64,000 nt of DNA, taken from the NCBI GenBank assembly GCA_017305935.1, contig JAFKJU010000009.1, positions 124,001 to 188,000 on the forward strand, in the 5' to 3' direction. A program made the translations under genes and the position numbers. The notes under the pieces are model-generated. The model made no database searches, was not told the DNA's origin, and saw only the letters and a program-made list of their open reading frames with translations. This DNA is from Hyphomicrobiales bacterium. Lineage in GTDB: Bacteria; Pseudomonadota; Alphaproteobacteria; Rhizobiales; Rhizobiaceae. Positions 16,741 through 25,357 of this stretch are shown piece by piece. Each line of letters starts with the position of its first letter. The stretch's first letter is position 1.

Positions 16741-17994
16741 ATGCCATTGCCGGACAGCCTCTGTCTGATGCCCTGGATCCACGCGCATGTGGATGCGCAG
16801 GGCCTGCGTGGCCTCTGCTGCATGGACATGCGTCGCTTCGATGGCCCCGTGCATAACCATTCCGTCGAGGATTACTGGAATGGCGAGGAGATGCGGGCGA
16901 TCCGCCGGCAGATGATATCAGGGCGCCTGCCGCCGCGTTGCGCGGCCTGCAAGGGCGACGGCAACCGGGCGTTGAGCCTCAAGGACGAGGTGACCGCCCG
17001 CTGGCCGGATTGGGCCGAGATCGTCGTCGGCGAGACGGCGGAAGACGGCAGCACGATGCTACGCCCCTTCACCTTCGATTACCGCAACTCCGTCTGCAAT
17101 CTCAAATGCCGCACCTGCGGCCCGCATTCCTCCACCACCTCCGAGGCCGAGGCCCGTGCCGTCGAGGCCATCGGCGCCATCGAGCGCGATGCCGGTCGCT
17201 GGGACCAGGCCTATCGCGCCAAGCGCGACGCCGGCCATGACAGCGCTCGCAACGAGCTGGTCGCCGCCGCCCGGCAAGGACGCATCCGCCAGCTTTATTG
17301 GGCCGGCGGCGAACCGCTGTTCGATGCCACCCATTGGGAGGTAATGAACGCGCTTGTCGAGGGCGGCCATGCGCAGAATGTCGATGTCGCCTATAACAGC
17401 AATCTCACCCTGCTCTCCTTCAAGGGGCAGGGCGTGGAAGACCTGTGGCCGCGCTTCCGCTCCGTGCATGTGCAGGCATCGGTCGACGGTCTCGGCAAGG
17501 CCGGCGAATATATCCGCAGCGGCTTCCGCACCGAGACTTTCGTCCGCCATGTCGATACCCTGCGCGATCTCACGCGCGAGGTGCCGGCCATCCGGCTGAC
17601 GCTGGATGTCACAGTCACCTCGCTCGGCCTGCTGTATCTCGGCGATCTCATGCAGTTTTCCGTGGAGCGGCGGCTGGAGACGACGGCCAAGCTGATGGCG
17701 CCGCGCCGCATCAATTATTACCTCGCCGTCGATGCCCTGCCGCCGGCGGTGGCGCGCGACTGGTCGGACCGTTGGATGACATGGATCCTGCGCCATGATC
17801 ATGAGGGGCTGCTCGGCAGCGTCTATGACGTGCTGCTGCACCATCGCAAGCGCGAGGTGAGGCCCGATCCGGCGCTGCTCTCGCAATCGGCCCACGCCAT
17901 CGCCGCTTTCGAGGCGGCGCGCAAGGAGGCCGGCCTGTTCCGGCAGCTCTGCGCCGTCGATGCGCGTCTGAAGGATTTTGCGGTTCCGGCGTGA
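16741..17994 (+). CDS. Twitch-domain radical SAM enzyme
   Basis: A 417-aa radical S-adenosylmethionine protein. The [4Fe-4S]-SAM motif is C119-x3-C123-x2-C126 (CNLKCRTC), followed by the SAM-binding LYWAGGEPLFD. N-terminal cysteines (C8, C26, C27, C67, C70; CCMDMRRF and CAACKGDG) suggest an extra cluster-binding twitch/SPASM-like module placed before the radical SAM core, an order seen in the twitch-domain radical SAM family often found in carbohydrate or cofactor clusters. The substrate is unknown. It is the last gene of the plus-strand cluster, 132 bp after the glycosyltransferase. It could modify a sugar, peptide or lipid carrier in the same pathway. Confidence 0.82.
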   Translation: MPLPDSLCLMPWIHAHVDAQGLRGLCCMDMRRFDGPVHNHSVEDYWNGEEMRAIRRQMISGRLPPRCAACKGDGNRALSLKDEVTARWPDWAEIVVGETAEDGSTMLRPFTFDYRNSVCNLKCRTCGPHSSTTSEAEARAVEAIGAIERDAGRWDQAYRAKRDAGHDSARNELVAAARQGRIRQLYWAGGEPLFDATHWEVMNALVEGGHAQNVDVAYNSNLTLLSFKGQGVEDLWPRFRSVHVQASVDGLGKAGEYIRSGFRTETFVRHVDTLRDLTREVPAIRLTLDVTVTSLGLLYLGDLMQFSVERRLETTAKLMAPRRINYYLAVDALPPAVARDWSDRWMTWILRHDHEGLLGSVYDVLLHHRKREVRPDPALLSQSAHAIAAFEAARKEAGLFRQLCAVDARLKDFAVPA

Positions 17995-18093
17995 ACGGCC
18001 AGGACAATTGCCTTGAATTTCCGGCAAACTGGTCGCAAGACTTGATGGCTGGAAAGAAAAGGCCCGGTTCCAATCTGCTGAAAGGCGTGGGAC

Positions 18094-20169
18094 ATGCTTC
18101 GATCGATCGTTCTTGCCGCCTGTCTTGTCTTCCTCGCCGGCCCGCTCCGGGCGGAAAACCGCATTGCGCTGGTCATCGGCAATGGCGGATACCAGCAACT
18201 CGCGCGCCTGCCGAATGCGGTCAGCGATGCGCAACTGATCGACAAGTCGCTGACCTCGGTCGGCTTCAAGACCATCCTCATCACCGATGGCACCCGCCAG
18301 CAGATGGTGCAATCCATGAAGACCTTCATGGAGGCGGTGACGCCGGAGACCAGCGTGCTGGTCTATTATGCCGGACACGGCATCCAGTTCGGCGAGGAGA
18401 ATTACCTGATCCCCACCGACAGCCAGCTATCCTCGGCCTCCGACCTGCCGCTGGAAGCCTTTTCGCTGCGCATGATCACCGAACAACTCGAGCGCGCCCA
18501 TCCGCGCATTGCCATTCTCGTGCTCGATGCCTGCCGCAACAATCCCTTGAAACGGAAAGGCGCGGCGCGCGCCGGCGAGGACCAGCCGGCGCCCGGTCTT
18601 GCCAAGGCGACGGGGCCGCTCGGCACCTTCATCGCCTTCGCCACCGCCCCCGGCCAGGTGGCGACCGATGGCGCCAAGGGAAACAGCCCCTTCACACGGG
18701 CATTGGCCGACCTGATGACCGCCCCTGGTCTGCCCATCGAGCAGGTGTTCAAGCGGGTGCGCGAGCGCGTGATCGACCAGACCTTCGGCAAGCAGGTGCC
18801 CTGGGACAATTCCTCGCTGACCCGCGACTTCTTCTTCGTCGAGGCCTTTGCCGGCCTGCCGAAATTCAACCCGGAGGCCAGCGCCGACGCCCAGGCCTGG
18901 CAGGTGGCCGCCAACGAGGACATCGCCGCCTCCTACGAAACCTACCTGAAATCCTATCCGCAAGGGCTGTTTGCCGATCTGGCGCAGATGCGGCTCGATT
19001 CCTTCCGCCAGGACGTCAAGCCGAAGGCGGAGCAGCAGGTGGCGTCGCTCACCCGCGACCGCAAGATCAACGCCGCCGACGACCTCACCACCTGGAACGC
19101 CATTCCCGAAAAGGGCCGGCCGGAGCAATATCGCGACTATCTCGAAAAATTTCCGGACGGCGTGTTTTCCAAGCTGGCGCGGCTGCGGCTGGAAGACGTC
19201 TCGCGCTCCAATCTCTCGGAAGTGACCGGCATCACCACCAAGATCACACCGAATTACGAAGAGTTCGCGGAAAATCCGCTCTATCCCGAAATCACCGATT
19301 GCGACCGCGAGGCCGGGCATGTGCAGGAAATCGCCGATCCCTCGGTGGGTGTCTATTTCAAGCAGATCGTGCCTGAGCGAGCGGTGCCGGCCTGCCTGAG
19401 CGCCCTGAAACAATATCCCGACAGCCTGCGCATCCTGATGAATTACGGCCGGGCGATCGATGCCGCCGGTCGCCATGACGAGGCGCGCGAGATCTACAAA
19501 TCGGGCGCCGCCGCCGGTTTCCCCATCGCCTTCCGCTCGCTCGGCGACGTCTATCGCGACGGGCGCGGCATCGAGAAGAACCTCAACGAGGCCCGCTACT
19601 GGTATGTGCTGGGCGCTGCAAAGAAGAACGTGTTCGCCGAATTCAACCTCGCGGTCATCTATGAGAACGGCATGGGCGTCGAGGCCAATCCGCAGAAGGC
19701 GGCCTATTGGCTGTGGCGCGCCGCCAAACAGGGCTTTGCCCCGGCCATGGAAAAGCTCTCCGCCTATTATCTCGATGGCAAGGTGCTGGCCAAAGACCCT
19801 GTGCAGGCCGAACTTCTGCTGCAGGGCGCCTCGGAAATGGGCCATATCTATGCCGAATACCAGCTCGGCAATCTCTATGTCGACGGCAATCTGCTCAAGC
19901 GCGATCCCGATGCCGGCCTGCGCTGGATCACCCAGGCCGCCCGCCAGGGCTATAACGAGGCGCAATATCGGCTCGGCACGCTCTATAAAGATGGTGTCGG
20001 CGTGAAGAAGGATCCGGCCGCCGCGCTCAACTGGTTCACGCTCGCTCGGGCGAACGGATTGGAGAAGGCCGGCGAACCGGCGGATGCGCTGGCGAAGTCA
20101 CTTGGCAAAAGCGCCTCGCGCAAGGCCAAGCAGTTCGCCATGGAATTTAAACCGGTCGTTGTAAAGTAA
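18094..20169 (+). CDS. Exported caspase-like (peptidase C14) protein with Sel1 repeats
   Basis: A 691-aa protein. A signal peptide (1-20, cleavage after PLRA) leads into a caspase fold: RIALVIGNGGY at the start, YYAGHGIQ with catalytic His95, and VLDACRNNPL with catalytic Cys147. Both catalytic residues are present. The middle part (about 270-400) is helical and unassigned. From about residue 460 to 690 there are several Sel1-type TPR repeats (for example AEFNLAVIYENGMGVEANPQ and AQYRLGTLYKDGVGVKKDP), used for protein binding. It is probably periplasmic. It could be a prokaryotic metacaspase-like protease or a scaffold; its target is unknown. A perfect hairpin follows its stop codon. Confidence 0.87.
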   Translation: MLRSIVLAACLVFLAGPLRAENRIALVIGNGGYQQLARLPNAVSDAQLIDKSLTSVGFKTILITDGTRQQMVQSMKTFMEAVTPETSVLVYYAGHGIQFGEENYLIPTDSQLSSASDLPLEAFSLRMITEQLERAHPRIAILVLDACRNNPLKRKGAARAGEDQPAPGLAKATGPLGTFIAFATAPGQVATDGAKGNSPFTRALADLMTAPGLPIEQVFKRVRERVIDQTFGKQVPWDNSSLTRDFFFVEAFAGLPKFNPEASADAQAWQVAANEDIAASYETYLKSYPQGLFADLAQMRLDSFRQDVKPKAEQQVASLTRDRKINAADDLTTWNAIPEKGRPEQYRDYLEKFPDGVFSKLARLRLEDVSRSNLSEVTGITTKITPNYEEFAENPLYPEITDCDREAGHVQEIADPSVGVYFKQIVPERAVPACLSALKQYPDSLRILMNYGRAIDAAGRHDEAREIYKSGAAAGFPIAFRSLGDVYRDGRGIEKNLNEARYWYVLGAAKKNVFAEFNLAVIYENGMGVEANPQKAAYWLWRAAKQGFAPAMEKLSAYYLDGKVLAKDPVQAELLLQGASEMGHIYAEYQLGNLYVDGNLLKRDPDAGLRWITQAARQGYNEAQYRLGTLYKDGVGVKKDPAAALNWFTLARANGLEKAGEPADALAKSLGKSASRKAKQFAMEFKPVVVK

Positions 20170-20185
20170 TCACCCGAACGGGTGA
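20170..20185 (+). terminator. Hairpin after the caspase/Sel1 gene
   Basis: TCACCC-GAAC-GGGTGA: a 6-bp perfect stem with a 4-base loop directly after the stop codon at 20169. No T-run follows, so it is a weak intrinsic terminator at best and may instead stabilise the mRNA end. Confidence 0.45.
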
Positions 20186-20294
20186 GTAAAACCGGCCACT
20201 TCGAGCAGCGGATACCAGGTCGGGCAGAATATGAATCTTGACTGAAACAAGGCAGACCGGTAGGTTTGGGATCAAGTGCCTGGAGGGTGTTGCT

Positions 20295-20825
20295 ATGCGT
20301 CAATGGCTATACTGTCTCGCAGTGTTAGGACTATTTTCCGTTCCGCAGGTCGGCTTTGCGCAATCGGCGAAGACGGCCGGCTATTCCCGCGACGATGTCG
20401 TCAACTTCCTGATCGAGCAGGCCGATCTCGGCCAATCGCGTGCCGTGTGCATGGGTACGAAATCCGAATGCGCGGCCAAGACGAAGCCCAAGGGTTTCGA
20501 CATGCTGCTGACCTTCGACCTGGATTCGGCCAGGCTCAGCGAAGCGGCGCAGAAGAACCTCGACATCATCTCGCAGGCGCTGATCGACGGCCGCCTCAAA
20601 GCCGCGAAATTCCGCGTCGAAGGTCATACCGACGCCCGTGGCGGCGACAAGTACAACATGACGCTCTCGACCGAGCGCGCCGATGCGGTGGTGAGCTATC
20701 TGGAGAAGAAGCAGGTTCCCGCCGACCGCCTGCAGGCCATCGGCTTCGGCAAGAGCGTGCCCCGCACCAGCAACCCCTTCGACCCGGAAAACCGCCGGGT
20801 GGAGCTGAAGCTGTCGACGGAGTGA
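20295..20825 (+). CDS. OmpA-domain protein, periplasmic
   Basis: A 176-aa protein. A signal peptide (MRQWLYCLAVLGLFSVPQVGFAQ split at about residue 23) precedes a linker and a C-terminal OmpA/MotB domain. The peptidoglycan-binding core is FDLDSARLSEAAQ, then FRVEGHTDARGGDKYN and LSTERADAVVSYLEKK, ending NRRVELKL. It should bind diaminopimelate in the cell wall and anchor a complex. GGAGGG (20282-20287) supports the ATG at 20295. It lies 190 bp upstream of the T6SS genes and could be the wall anchor for that system, or go with the caspase-like gene upstream. Confidence 0.85.
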   Translation: MRQWLYCLAVLGLFSVPQVGFAQSAKTAGYSRDDVVNFLIEQADLGQSRAVCMGTKSECAAKTKPKGFDMLLTFDLDSARLSEAAQKNLDIISQALIDGRLKAAKFRVEGHTDARGGDKYNMTLSTERADAVVSYLEKKQVPADRLQAIGFGKSVPRTSNPFDPENRRVELKLSTE

Positions 20826-20873
20826 TTTGAACAGGCGCCGCCGAATGTTTTTGGAATGAGGCTTTGCCCCAAA

Positions 20874-20900
20874 ACACCTTCTCCCTCGGGGCAGAAGGCA
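20874..20900. repeat. Copy 3 of the CCTTCTCC/GGAGAAGG repeat
   Basis: ACACCTTCTCCCTC followed by GGGGCAGAAGGC, an imperfect hairpin in the 190-bp gap between the OmpA-domain gene and tssA. It probably separates the two transcripts. Confidence 0.6.
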
Positions 20901-21015
20901 AGGAGCGGCATCGATATGCGCTCCCGGCTGCGCGTTGGGAGATGATGATGAAGACCGCGTCAGCCACAAAGGACGCGGCGAATGTGTGTTTCTCCGCGTG
21001 CGAAACGAGCCGGCC

Positions 21016-22347
21016 ATGGATATCGACGGTCTTCTTTCCCCGATCAATGACGAGGCTCCTTGCGGGCCCGACCTCGATGGCGACGGCGACAACGATTATT
21101 TCAACTACACCCTTGCCGCAGAAAGCCGCCTGCCGGAAACCTTCTTCAATTTCAAGACCGAGAAGATCTTCGACCGGACCACCATCAAGCTGGACGACGA
21201 AAGGCGCAAGCTCAACGAATTGCTCGGCCGCTCGCGCGACCTGCGTCTTCTGGTGCTGATGGCGCAGTTTTATGCCAGCGCCGGCGATTTTTTCGGATTT
21301 TGCCGGACAATCGACACGGTCGCGGGGCTGCTTTCCAGATACTGGCTCGACGTCCATCCGCAGGCGCAGGATGGCGATCTGGAAATGCGGCGCGTGGCGC
21401 TGGAAGGGCTGAACGATCGCGCCAAGGTGGTGATGCCGCTCATCCATGCGCAGCTTTTCGCCGATCGCCGTGCCGGCCCCGTCTCGCTGCGCGCCTGGCA
21501 GGTGGCCCAGAGGCCGGAAATTGCCTACAAGGACGAGGAAAAGCCGAATCCCGCGCTGTTGCGCGAAGCGTTTTCCGTCGTCGAAAACCGCGCCGGCGTC
21601 GATGCTGCCTTCGAGGCCGTCAATGGCGCCAATCGGCGGCTTGGCGAGATCCGCGGCCGCTTCCAGAGCGAGGGCGCCTTCGAACAGGCGCCGGTTTTCG
21701 ACGAACTCCTGACGACCCTTGCCGATATTGGCAAGCTGCTGCTCGACAATGCCCCGCATCTGCAGGCGGTTGCCGCGGCTGCGCCGGAGCCGTCGCCCGA
21801 GCCTTCCCCGGCGGAAACGGCCGTCGCGCCGGCGGCATTCCCAGCTCCCGTCCGGCCGCCATCCGCAGCGGGCATCCAGAGCCATCGCGAGGCGCGCGCC
21901 GCGCTTTCGGCACTGGAAACCTATTTCGCCGAAAACGAGCCGTCTTCTCCGGCGCTGATCCTCGTTCACCAGGCGCGGCTGCTGATCGGCCGGCCGCTGG
22001 TCGAGGCGCTCGCGGCGCTGGCGCCGGCGCAGGCCGGCGGCGCGATGCTGATGGTCGATCCCGCCTCCGGCTTCTGCCTCGACATGGAACGGATGAAGCA
22101 ACTGACCGTCGCCGTTCCCGCCGAGGACGGCGCCGGCCCCGGCATCCTGAGGCGACTGGCGGGGCCGGAGCCGGGGATGCGCGACCGGGGCGAGGCGCTG
22201 GCGGCCATGCTCGGCATCGAAGAGTTTCTGGCGGCAAGGGAGCCGTCCAGCCCGGTCACCATGCTTCTTTCGCGTGCACGCGCCATGATGGGCAGCAACT
22301 TTCCGGCATTGCTTCGGGAATTGCTTCAGGAGGAGAAGAAATCCTGA
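21016..22347 (+). CDS. tssA: Type VI secretion protein TssA (ImpA N-terminal domain)
   Basis: A 443-aa protein with the ImpA N-terminal domain: MDIDGLLSPINDEAPCGPDL, then WLDVHPQAQDGDLEMRR. TssA caps and coordinates polymerisation of the T6SS sheath and tube at the baseplate. A Pro/Ala/Glu-rich linker near residue 260 (EPSPEPSPAETAVAPAA) separates a second helical domain with SHREARAALSALETYFAENE and EPSSPVTMLLSRARAM, typical of the long TssA class. It is the first gene of the T6SS operon. No strong ribosome-binding site precedes the ATG at 21016; an upstream in-frame start at 20935 would add 27 unconvincing residues. Confidence 0.88.
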   Translation: MDIDGLLSPINDEAPCGPDLDGDGDNDYFNYTLAAESRLPETFFNFKTEKIFDRTTIKLDDERRKLNELLGRSRDLRLLVLMAQFYASAGDFFGFCRTIDTVAGLLSRYWLDVHPQAQDGDLEMRRVALEGLNDRAKVVMPLIHAQLFADRRAGPVSLRAWQVAQRPEIAYKDEEKPNPALLREAFSVVENRAGVDAAFEAVNGANRRLGEIRGRFQSEGAFEQAPVFDELLTTLADIGKLLLDNAPHLQAVAAAAPEPSPEPSPAETAVAPAAFPAPVRPPSAAGIQSHREARAALSALETYFAENEPSSPALILVHQARLLIGRPLVEALAALAPAQAGGAMLMVDPASGFCLDMERMKQLTVAVPAEDGAGPGILRRLAGPEPGMRDRGEALAAMLGIEEFLAAREPSSPVTMLLSRARAMMGSNFPALLRELLQEEKKS

Positions 22348-22420
22348 TGCCTGCTCTATTGGATTATTTGACAAACGGAACGCATTCTGAGCTTCTATCA
22401 AGAGGCGAATGGAGGAAGAC

Positions 22421-22963
22421 ATGAGTTCTGACAATGGCCAGCGCTTCATCAAGCGTAACCGCCCGCCTCGTGTGCAGATTTCCTATGAAGATCCGACCAA
22501 TGCCGAGCGGCTGGTCGAGCTGCCCTTCGTGATGGGCGTGCTCTCCGATCTCTCCGGCAATGCCTCGCAGGTGGAAAAGCCGCCGATGGCCGACCGGAAA
22601 TTCTCTGCCGTCAGCATGGACAATTTCGACGATTACATGCGCAGCGTCGAGCCGGCCATCGCCATGCGGGTCAAGAACCGTCTCGATCCGGACGGACAGA
22701 ACGAGAAGATCGGCGTCAACCTCACCTTCCGCCAGATGGCCGATTTCGAGCCGGCGGCGGTCGCCCGGCAGGTGCCGGCGTTGCGCGCGCTCCTGGAGGC
22801 GCGCGAACAACTCGCCAACCTGCAGCGCTACATGAACGGTCGCGTCGATGCGGAAAACAAGCTGCGGGAATTGCTGTCCAATCCCGAGCTGATGCGGGCC
22901 TTGAACGACCGGCAGGCGGCGACGCGGCAGGACGAGCCCGCCGCCGATGACGGCGGCCGGTGA
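22421..22963 (+). CDS. tssB: Type VI secretion sheath small subunit TssB
   Basis: A 180-aa sheath protein (VipA). Typical family segments are RPPRVQISYEDPTNAERLVE near the N-terminus, LPFVMGVLSDLSG, and KNRLDPDGQNEKIGVNLTFR. It forms the contractile tail sheath with TssC. The ATG at 22421 is chosen over an in-frame ATG 12 bases upstream because GGAGGAAG lies just in front of it. It is directly upstream of tssC. Confidence 0.93.
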   Translation: MSSDNGQRFIKRNRPPRVQISYEDPTNAERLVELPFVMGVLSDLSGNASQVEKPPMADRKFSAVSMDNFDDYMRSVEPAIAMRVKNRLDPDGQNEKIGVNLTFRQMADFEPAAVARQVPALRALLEAREQLANLQRYMNGRVDAENKLRELLSNPELMRALNDRQAATRQDEPAADDGGR

Positions 22964-22983
22964 TTTCGAGAGGGAACGGTCAG

Positions 22984-24474
22984 ATGGTCGGGGAAACGGC
23001 AAGTCTCAATCAGCCGGCGGAGCAGGCGACCAGCGAGGTCGATGAATTCGCCGCGATCCTCAAGCAGAGCTTCAAGACGCGCACCGAGCGGGCGGCGACC
23101 GAGGTCGACAACGCCATCGGCACGCTGGTGCAGCAGGCGCTGGCCGATGCCGACGTCATCAAGGACGACGTGCTCGACACGATCAACGAGATCATCGCCC
23201 GGCTCGACGAAAAGCTTTCGGCCCAGATCAACGAGATCATGCATGCCAAGGAGTTCCAGTCGATCGAGAGCGCGTGGCGCGGCCTCAACTACCTGACCAG
23301 CAATTCCGAGACCGACAGCACGCTGAAGATCAAGGTGATGAACGTCTCGCGCAGCGAATTGCTTTCGGATTTCAAGCGCTTCGCCGGCGCCAAGTGGGAC
23401 CAGAGCCCGCTGTTCAAGAAGCTCTACGAATATGAATACGGCGTGCTCGGCGGCGAGCCCTACGGCGCGCTGGTCGGCGACTACAATTTCGACCATACGG
23501 CGCAGAGCGTGTCGCTGCTGCGCGATCTCGGCAAGATCGCCGCCGCCGCCCATTGCCCGTTCATCTCGGCCGCCGACCCGACGCTGTTCGGCTTCGACGA
23601 ATGGAGCGAGCTGGTCAATCCGCGCGATCTCGGCGAGATTTTCGATGCGCCGGATTATGCCGCCTGGCGCTCGCTTCGCGATTCGGAGAATTCCCGTTAC
23701 GTGGCCCTGTGCATGCCGCGGGTGCTGGCGCGCGAGCCCTATGGCGAGAAATCGATCAAGGTCGAGGAATTCGCCTTCGAGGAGGAGACCAGCGGCCACA
23801 ATGCCGGCAATTACGCCTGGATGAACGCCGCCTATGCCATGGCGGTCAACATCAACCGGGCGCACAAGGAATATGGCTGGACGGTGCGCATTCGCGGCGT
23901 TCAGTCGGGCGGCGAGGTCATCAACCTGCCGCTGCACACCTTCCCGACCGACGACGGCACCGTCGACATGAAGTGCCCGACCGAGATCTCGATCACCGAC
24001 CGGCGCGAGGCGGAGTTGTCCAAGGCCGGCGTGCTGCCGCTCGTCCACCGCAAGAACAGCGACAAGGCCGCCTTCATCGGCGCGCAATCGCTCTACAGGC
24101 CCAAGAAGATGACGACGGACGAGGCGACAGCCTCGGAAAACCTGTCCTCGCGCCTGCCCTATATGTTCGCCTGCTCGCGCTTTGCCCATTACCTCAAATG
24201 CATGGTGCGCGACGCCGTCGGCGACACCAAGGAACGCGAGGATCTGCAGCGCTGGCTGCAGGGGTGGATTAACCGCTATGTCGATGGCGATCCGCGCAAC
24301 TCCACCTCGATCGTCAAGGCCAAGAAGCCGTTGGCCGGCGCCAAGGTGGATGTCTACGAAGATCCGGAAAATCCCGGCTACTACGCGGCGAAGTTTTTCC
24401 TGCGGCCGCATTACCAGCTCGAAGGCATGGATATCGGGCTCAGCCTGGTCTCGAAACTGCCGGCGGAGAAATGA
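22984..24474 (+). CDS. tssC: Type VI secretion sheath large subunit TssC
   Basis: A 496-aa sheath protein (VipB). Recognisable parts are SIESAWRGLNYL, LFGFDEW, the strongly conserved FAFEEETSGHNAGNYAWMNA, and the end GMDIGLSLVSKLPAEK. It co-polymerises with TssB and is disassembled by TssH/ClpV after contraction. The ATG at 22984 is preferred; a GTG at 22960 overlapping the tssB stop would add eight residues without a good ribosome-binding site. Confidence 0.94.
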   Translation: MVGETASLNQPAEQATSEVDEFAAILKQSFKTRTERAATEVDNAIGTLVQQALADADVIKDDVLDTINEIIARLDEKLSAQINEIMHAKEFQSIESAWRGLNYLTSNSETDSTLKIKVMNVSRSELLSDFKRFAGAKWDQSPLFKKLYEYEYGVLGGEPYGALVGDYNFDHTAQSVSLLRDLGKIAAAAHCPFISAADPTLFGFDEWSELVNPRDLGEIFDAPDYAAWRSLRDSENSRYVALCMPRVLAREPYGEKSIKVEEFAFEEETSGHNAGNYAWMNAAYAMAVNINRAHKEYGWTVRIRGVQSGGEVINLPLHTFPTDDGTVDMKCPTEISITDRREAELSKAGVLPLVHRKNSDKAAFIGAQSLYRPKKMTTDEATASENLSSRLPYMFACSRFAHYLKCMVRDAVGDTKEREDLQRWLQGWINRYVDGDPRNSTSIVKAKKPLAGAKVDVYEDPENPGYYAAKFFLRPHYQLEGMDIGLSLVSKLPAEK

Positions 24475-24490
24475 TGCGACGCGATCATGC

Positions 24491-24513
24491 CCGCTGCGGA
24501 TGGTTCGCAGCGG
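24491..24513 (+). terminator. Hairpin between tssC and hcp
   Basis: CCGCTGCG (24491-24498) and CGCAGCGG (24506-24513) form a perfect 8-bp stem with a 7-base loop, 17 bp after the tssC stop. There is no T-run. It may be an attenuator or a processing and stabilising structure that lets hcp be expressed at a different level from tssB and tssC. An 11-base direct repeat ATGCGACGCGA flanks this region at 24474 and 24569. Confidence 0.45.
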
Positions 24514-24644
24514 TGAATTGCAACCGGATGCCGGGAAATGCCCTGACGGAAGCGGTCCTCTCACGATAATGCGACGCGAACGCGTCCGCTTCACCGATCA
24601 TCGATTTTTCGCGGTGTTCAAACCGACCAGGTGAGGGACGTGTC

Positions 24645-25133
24645 ATGCCGACAAACATGCATCTGAAAATCGACAGCATTCCGGGAGAATCGCGCAAGAA
24701 GGGCCATGACGACCAGATCGAGCTTCTGAGCTGGTCCTTCGGCATGGACCAGCAGGCCTCCGTCGGCCATGGCCACGGCTCGGGCGCCGGCCGCGTCAAG
24801 GTTCACGATCTCGTCGTGACGAAATATCTCTGCAAGGCGGATTCGGCGCTGATGAAGCATTGCTGCAACGGCAAGCACATTCCGGAAATCACGCTCTACG
24901 CCGAAAAGGCGGGCGGCGAGGATCCGGTCGAATACGTCAAGTTCGTTTTCAAGCAGGTTCTGGTCACCAACCATACCATCAGCGGCGCCGAGGACGGCGA
25001 CCAGGTGCTGGTGCAAGTGGCGCTGAACTTCGCCGAATACGTCTTCACCTATAAGCAGCAGGAGGCTGAGGGCACCGCCGGTTCCGACGTCACCCAGGGC
25101 TGGAACATCGCGCAGAACGCAGCCGCAGCCTGA
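24645..25133 (+). CDS. hcp: Type VI secretion tube protein Hcp (TssD)
   Basis: A 162-aa Hcp-family protein that stacks as hexameric rings to form the inner tube and carries effectors. Family landmarks are MHLKIDSIPGESRKKGHDDQ at the N-terminus, IELLSWSFGMDQ, HDLVVTKYLCKADSALM and EYVKFVFKQVLVTNH. The gene has its own 170-bp leader with GAGGGAC upstream of the ATG, consistent with the need for large amounts of Hcp. Confidence 0.94.
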   Translation: MPTNMHLKIDSIPGESRKKGHDDQIELLSWSFGMDQQASVGHGHGSGAGRVKVHDLVVTKYLCKADSALMKHCCNGKHIPEITLYAEKAGGEDPVEYVKFVFKQVLVTNHTISGAEDGDQVLVQVALNFAEYVFTYKQQEAEGTAGSDVTQGWNIAQNAAAA

Positions 25134-25242
25134 GTTTTCAGCGGGTTCAAGAGGCAAGGCTGCCGCCGCGTCGGACGATGCGGCGGGCAGGCGCGATGCC
25201 GCGGGACGTTTGTGAAGCCAGGAAAGCGGTTGCCGCCTATTT

Positions 25243-25264
25243 CCTTCTCTCCGCTGGGAGAAGG
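25243..25264. repeat. Copy 4 of the CCTTCTCC/GGAGAAGG repeat
   Basis: CCTTCTC (25243-25249) and GAGAAGG (25258-25264) form a hairpin in the 224-bp gap between hcp and tssE. No gene is seen in this gap. The repeat probably limits transcript read-through from hcp. Confidence 0.6.
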
Positions 25265-25357
25265 TGTTTGCGGCATCCGCGTGCCGTATCGGGCAGGTCC
25301 CGCGCTGTCGGGAAAGAATGCGTTCGAGGGTGTGGAAAAAGACGAAAGGCCGAGGTC

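Noticed and set aside
24475-24644. Sigma54 promoter before hcp
   Set aside because: The GG and GC elements are not at the required 10-base separation.
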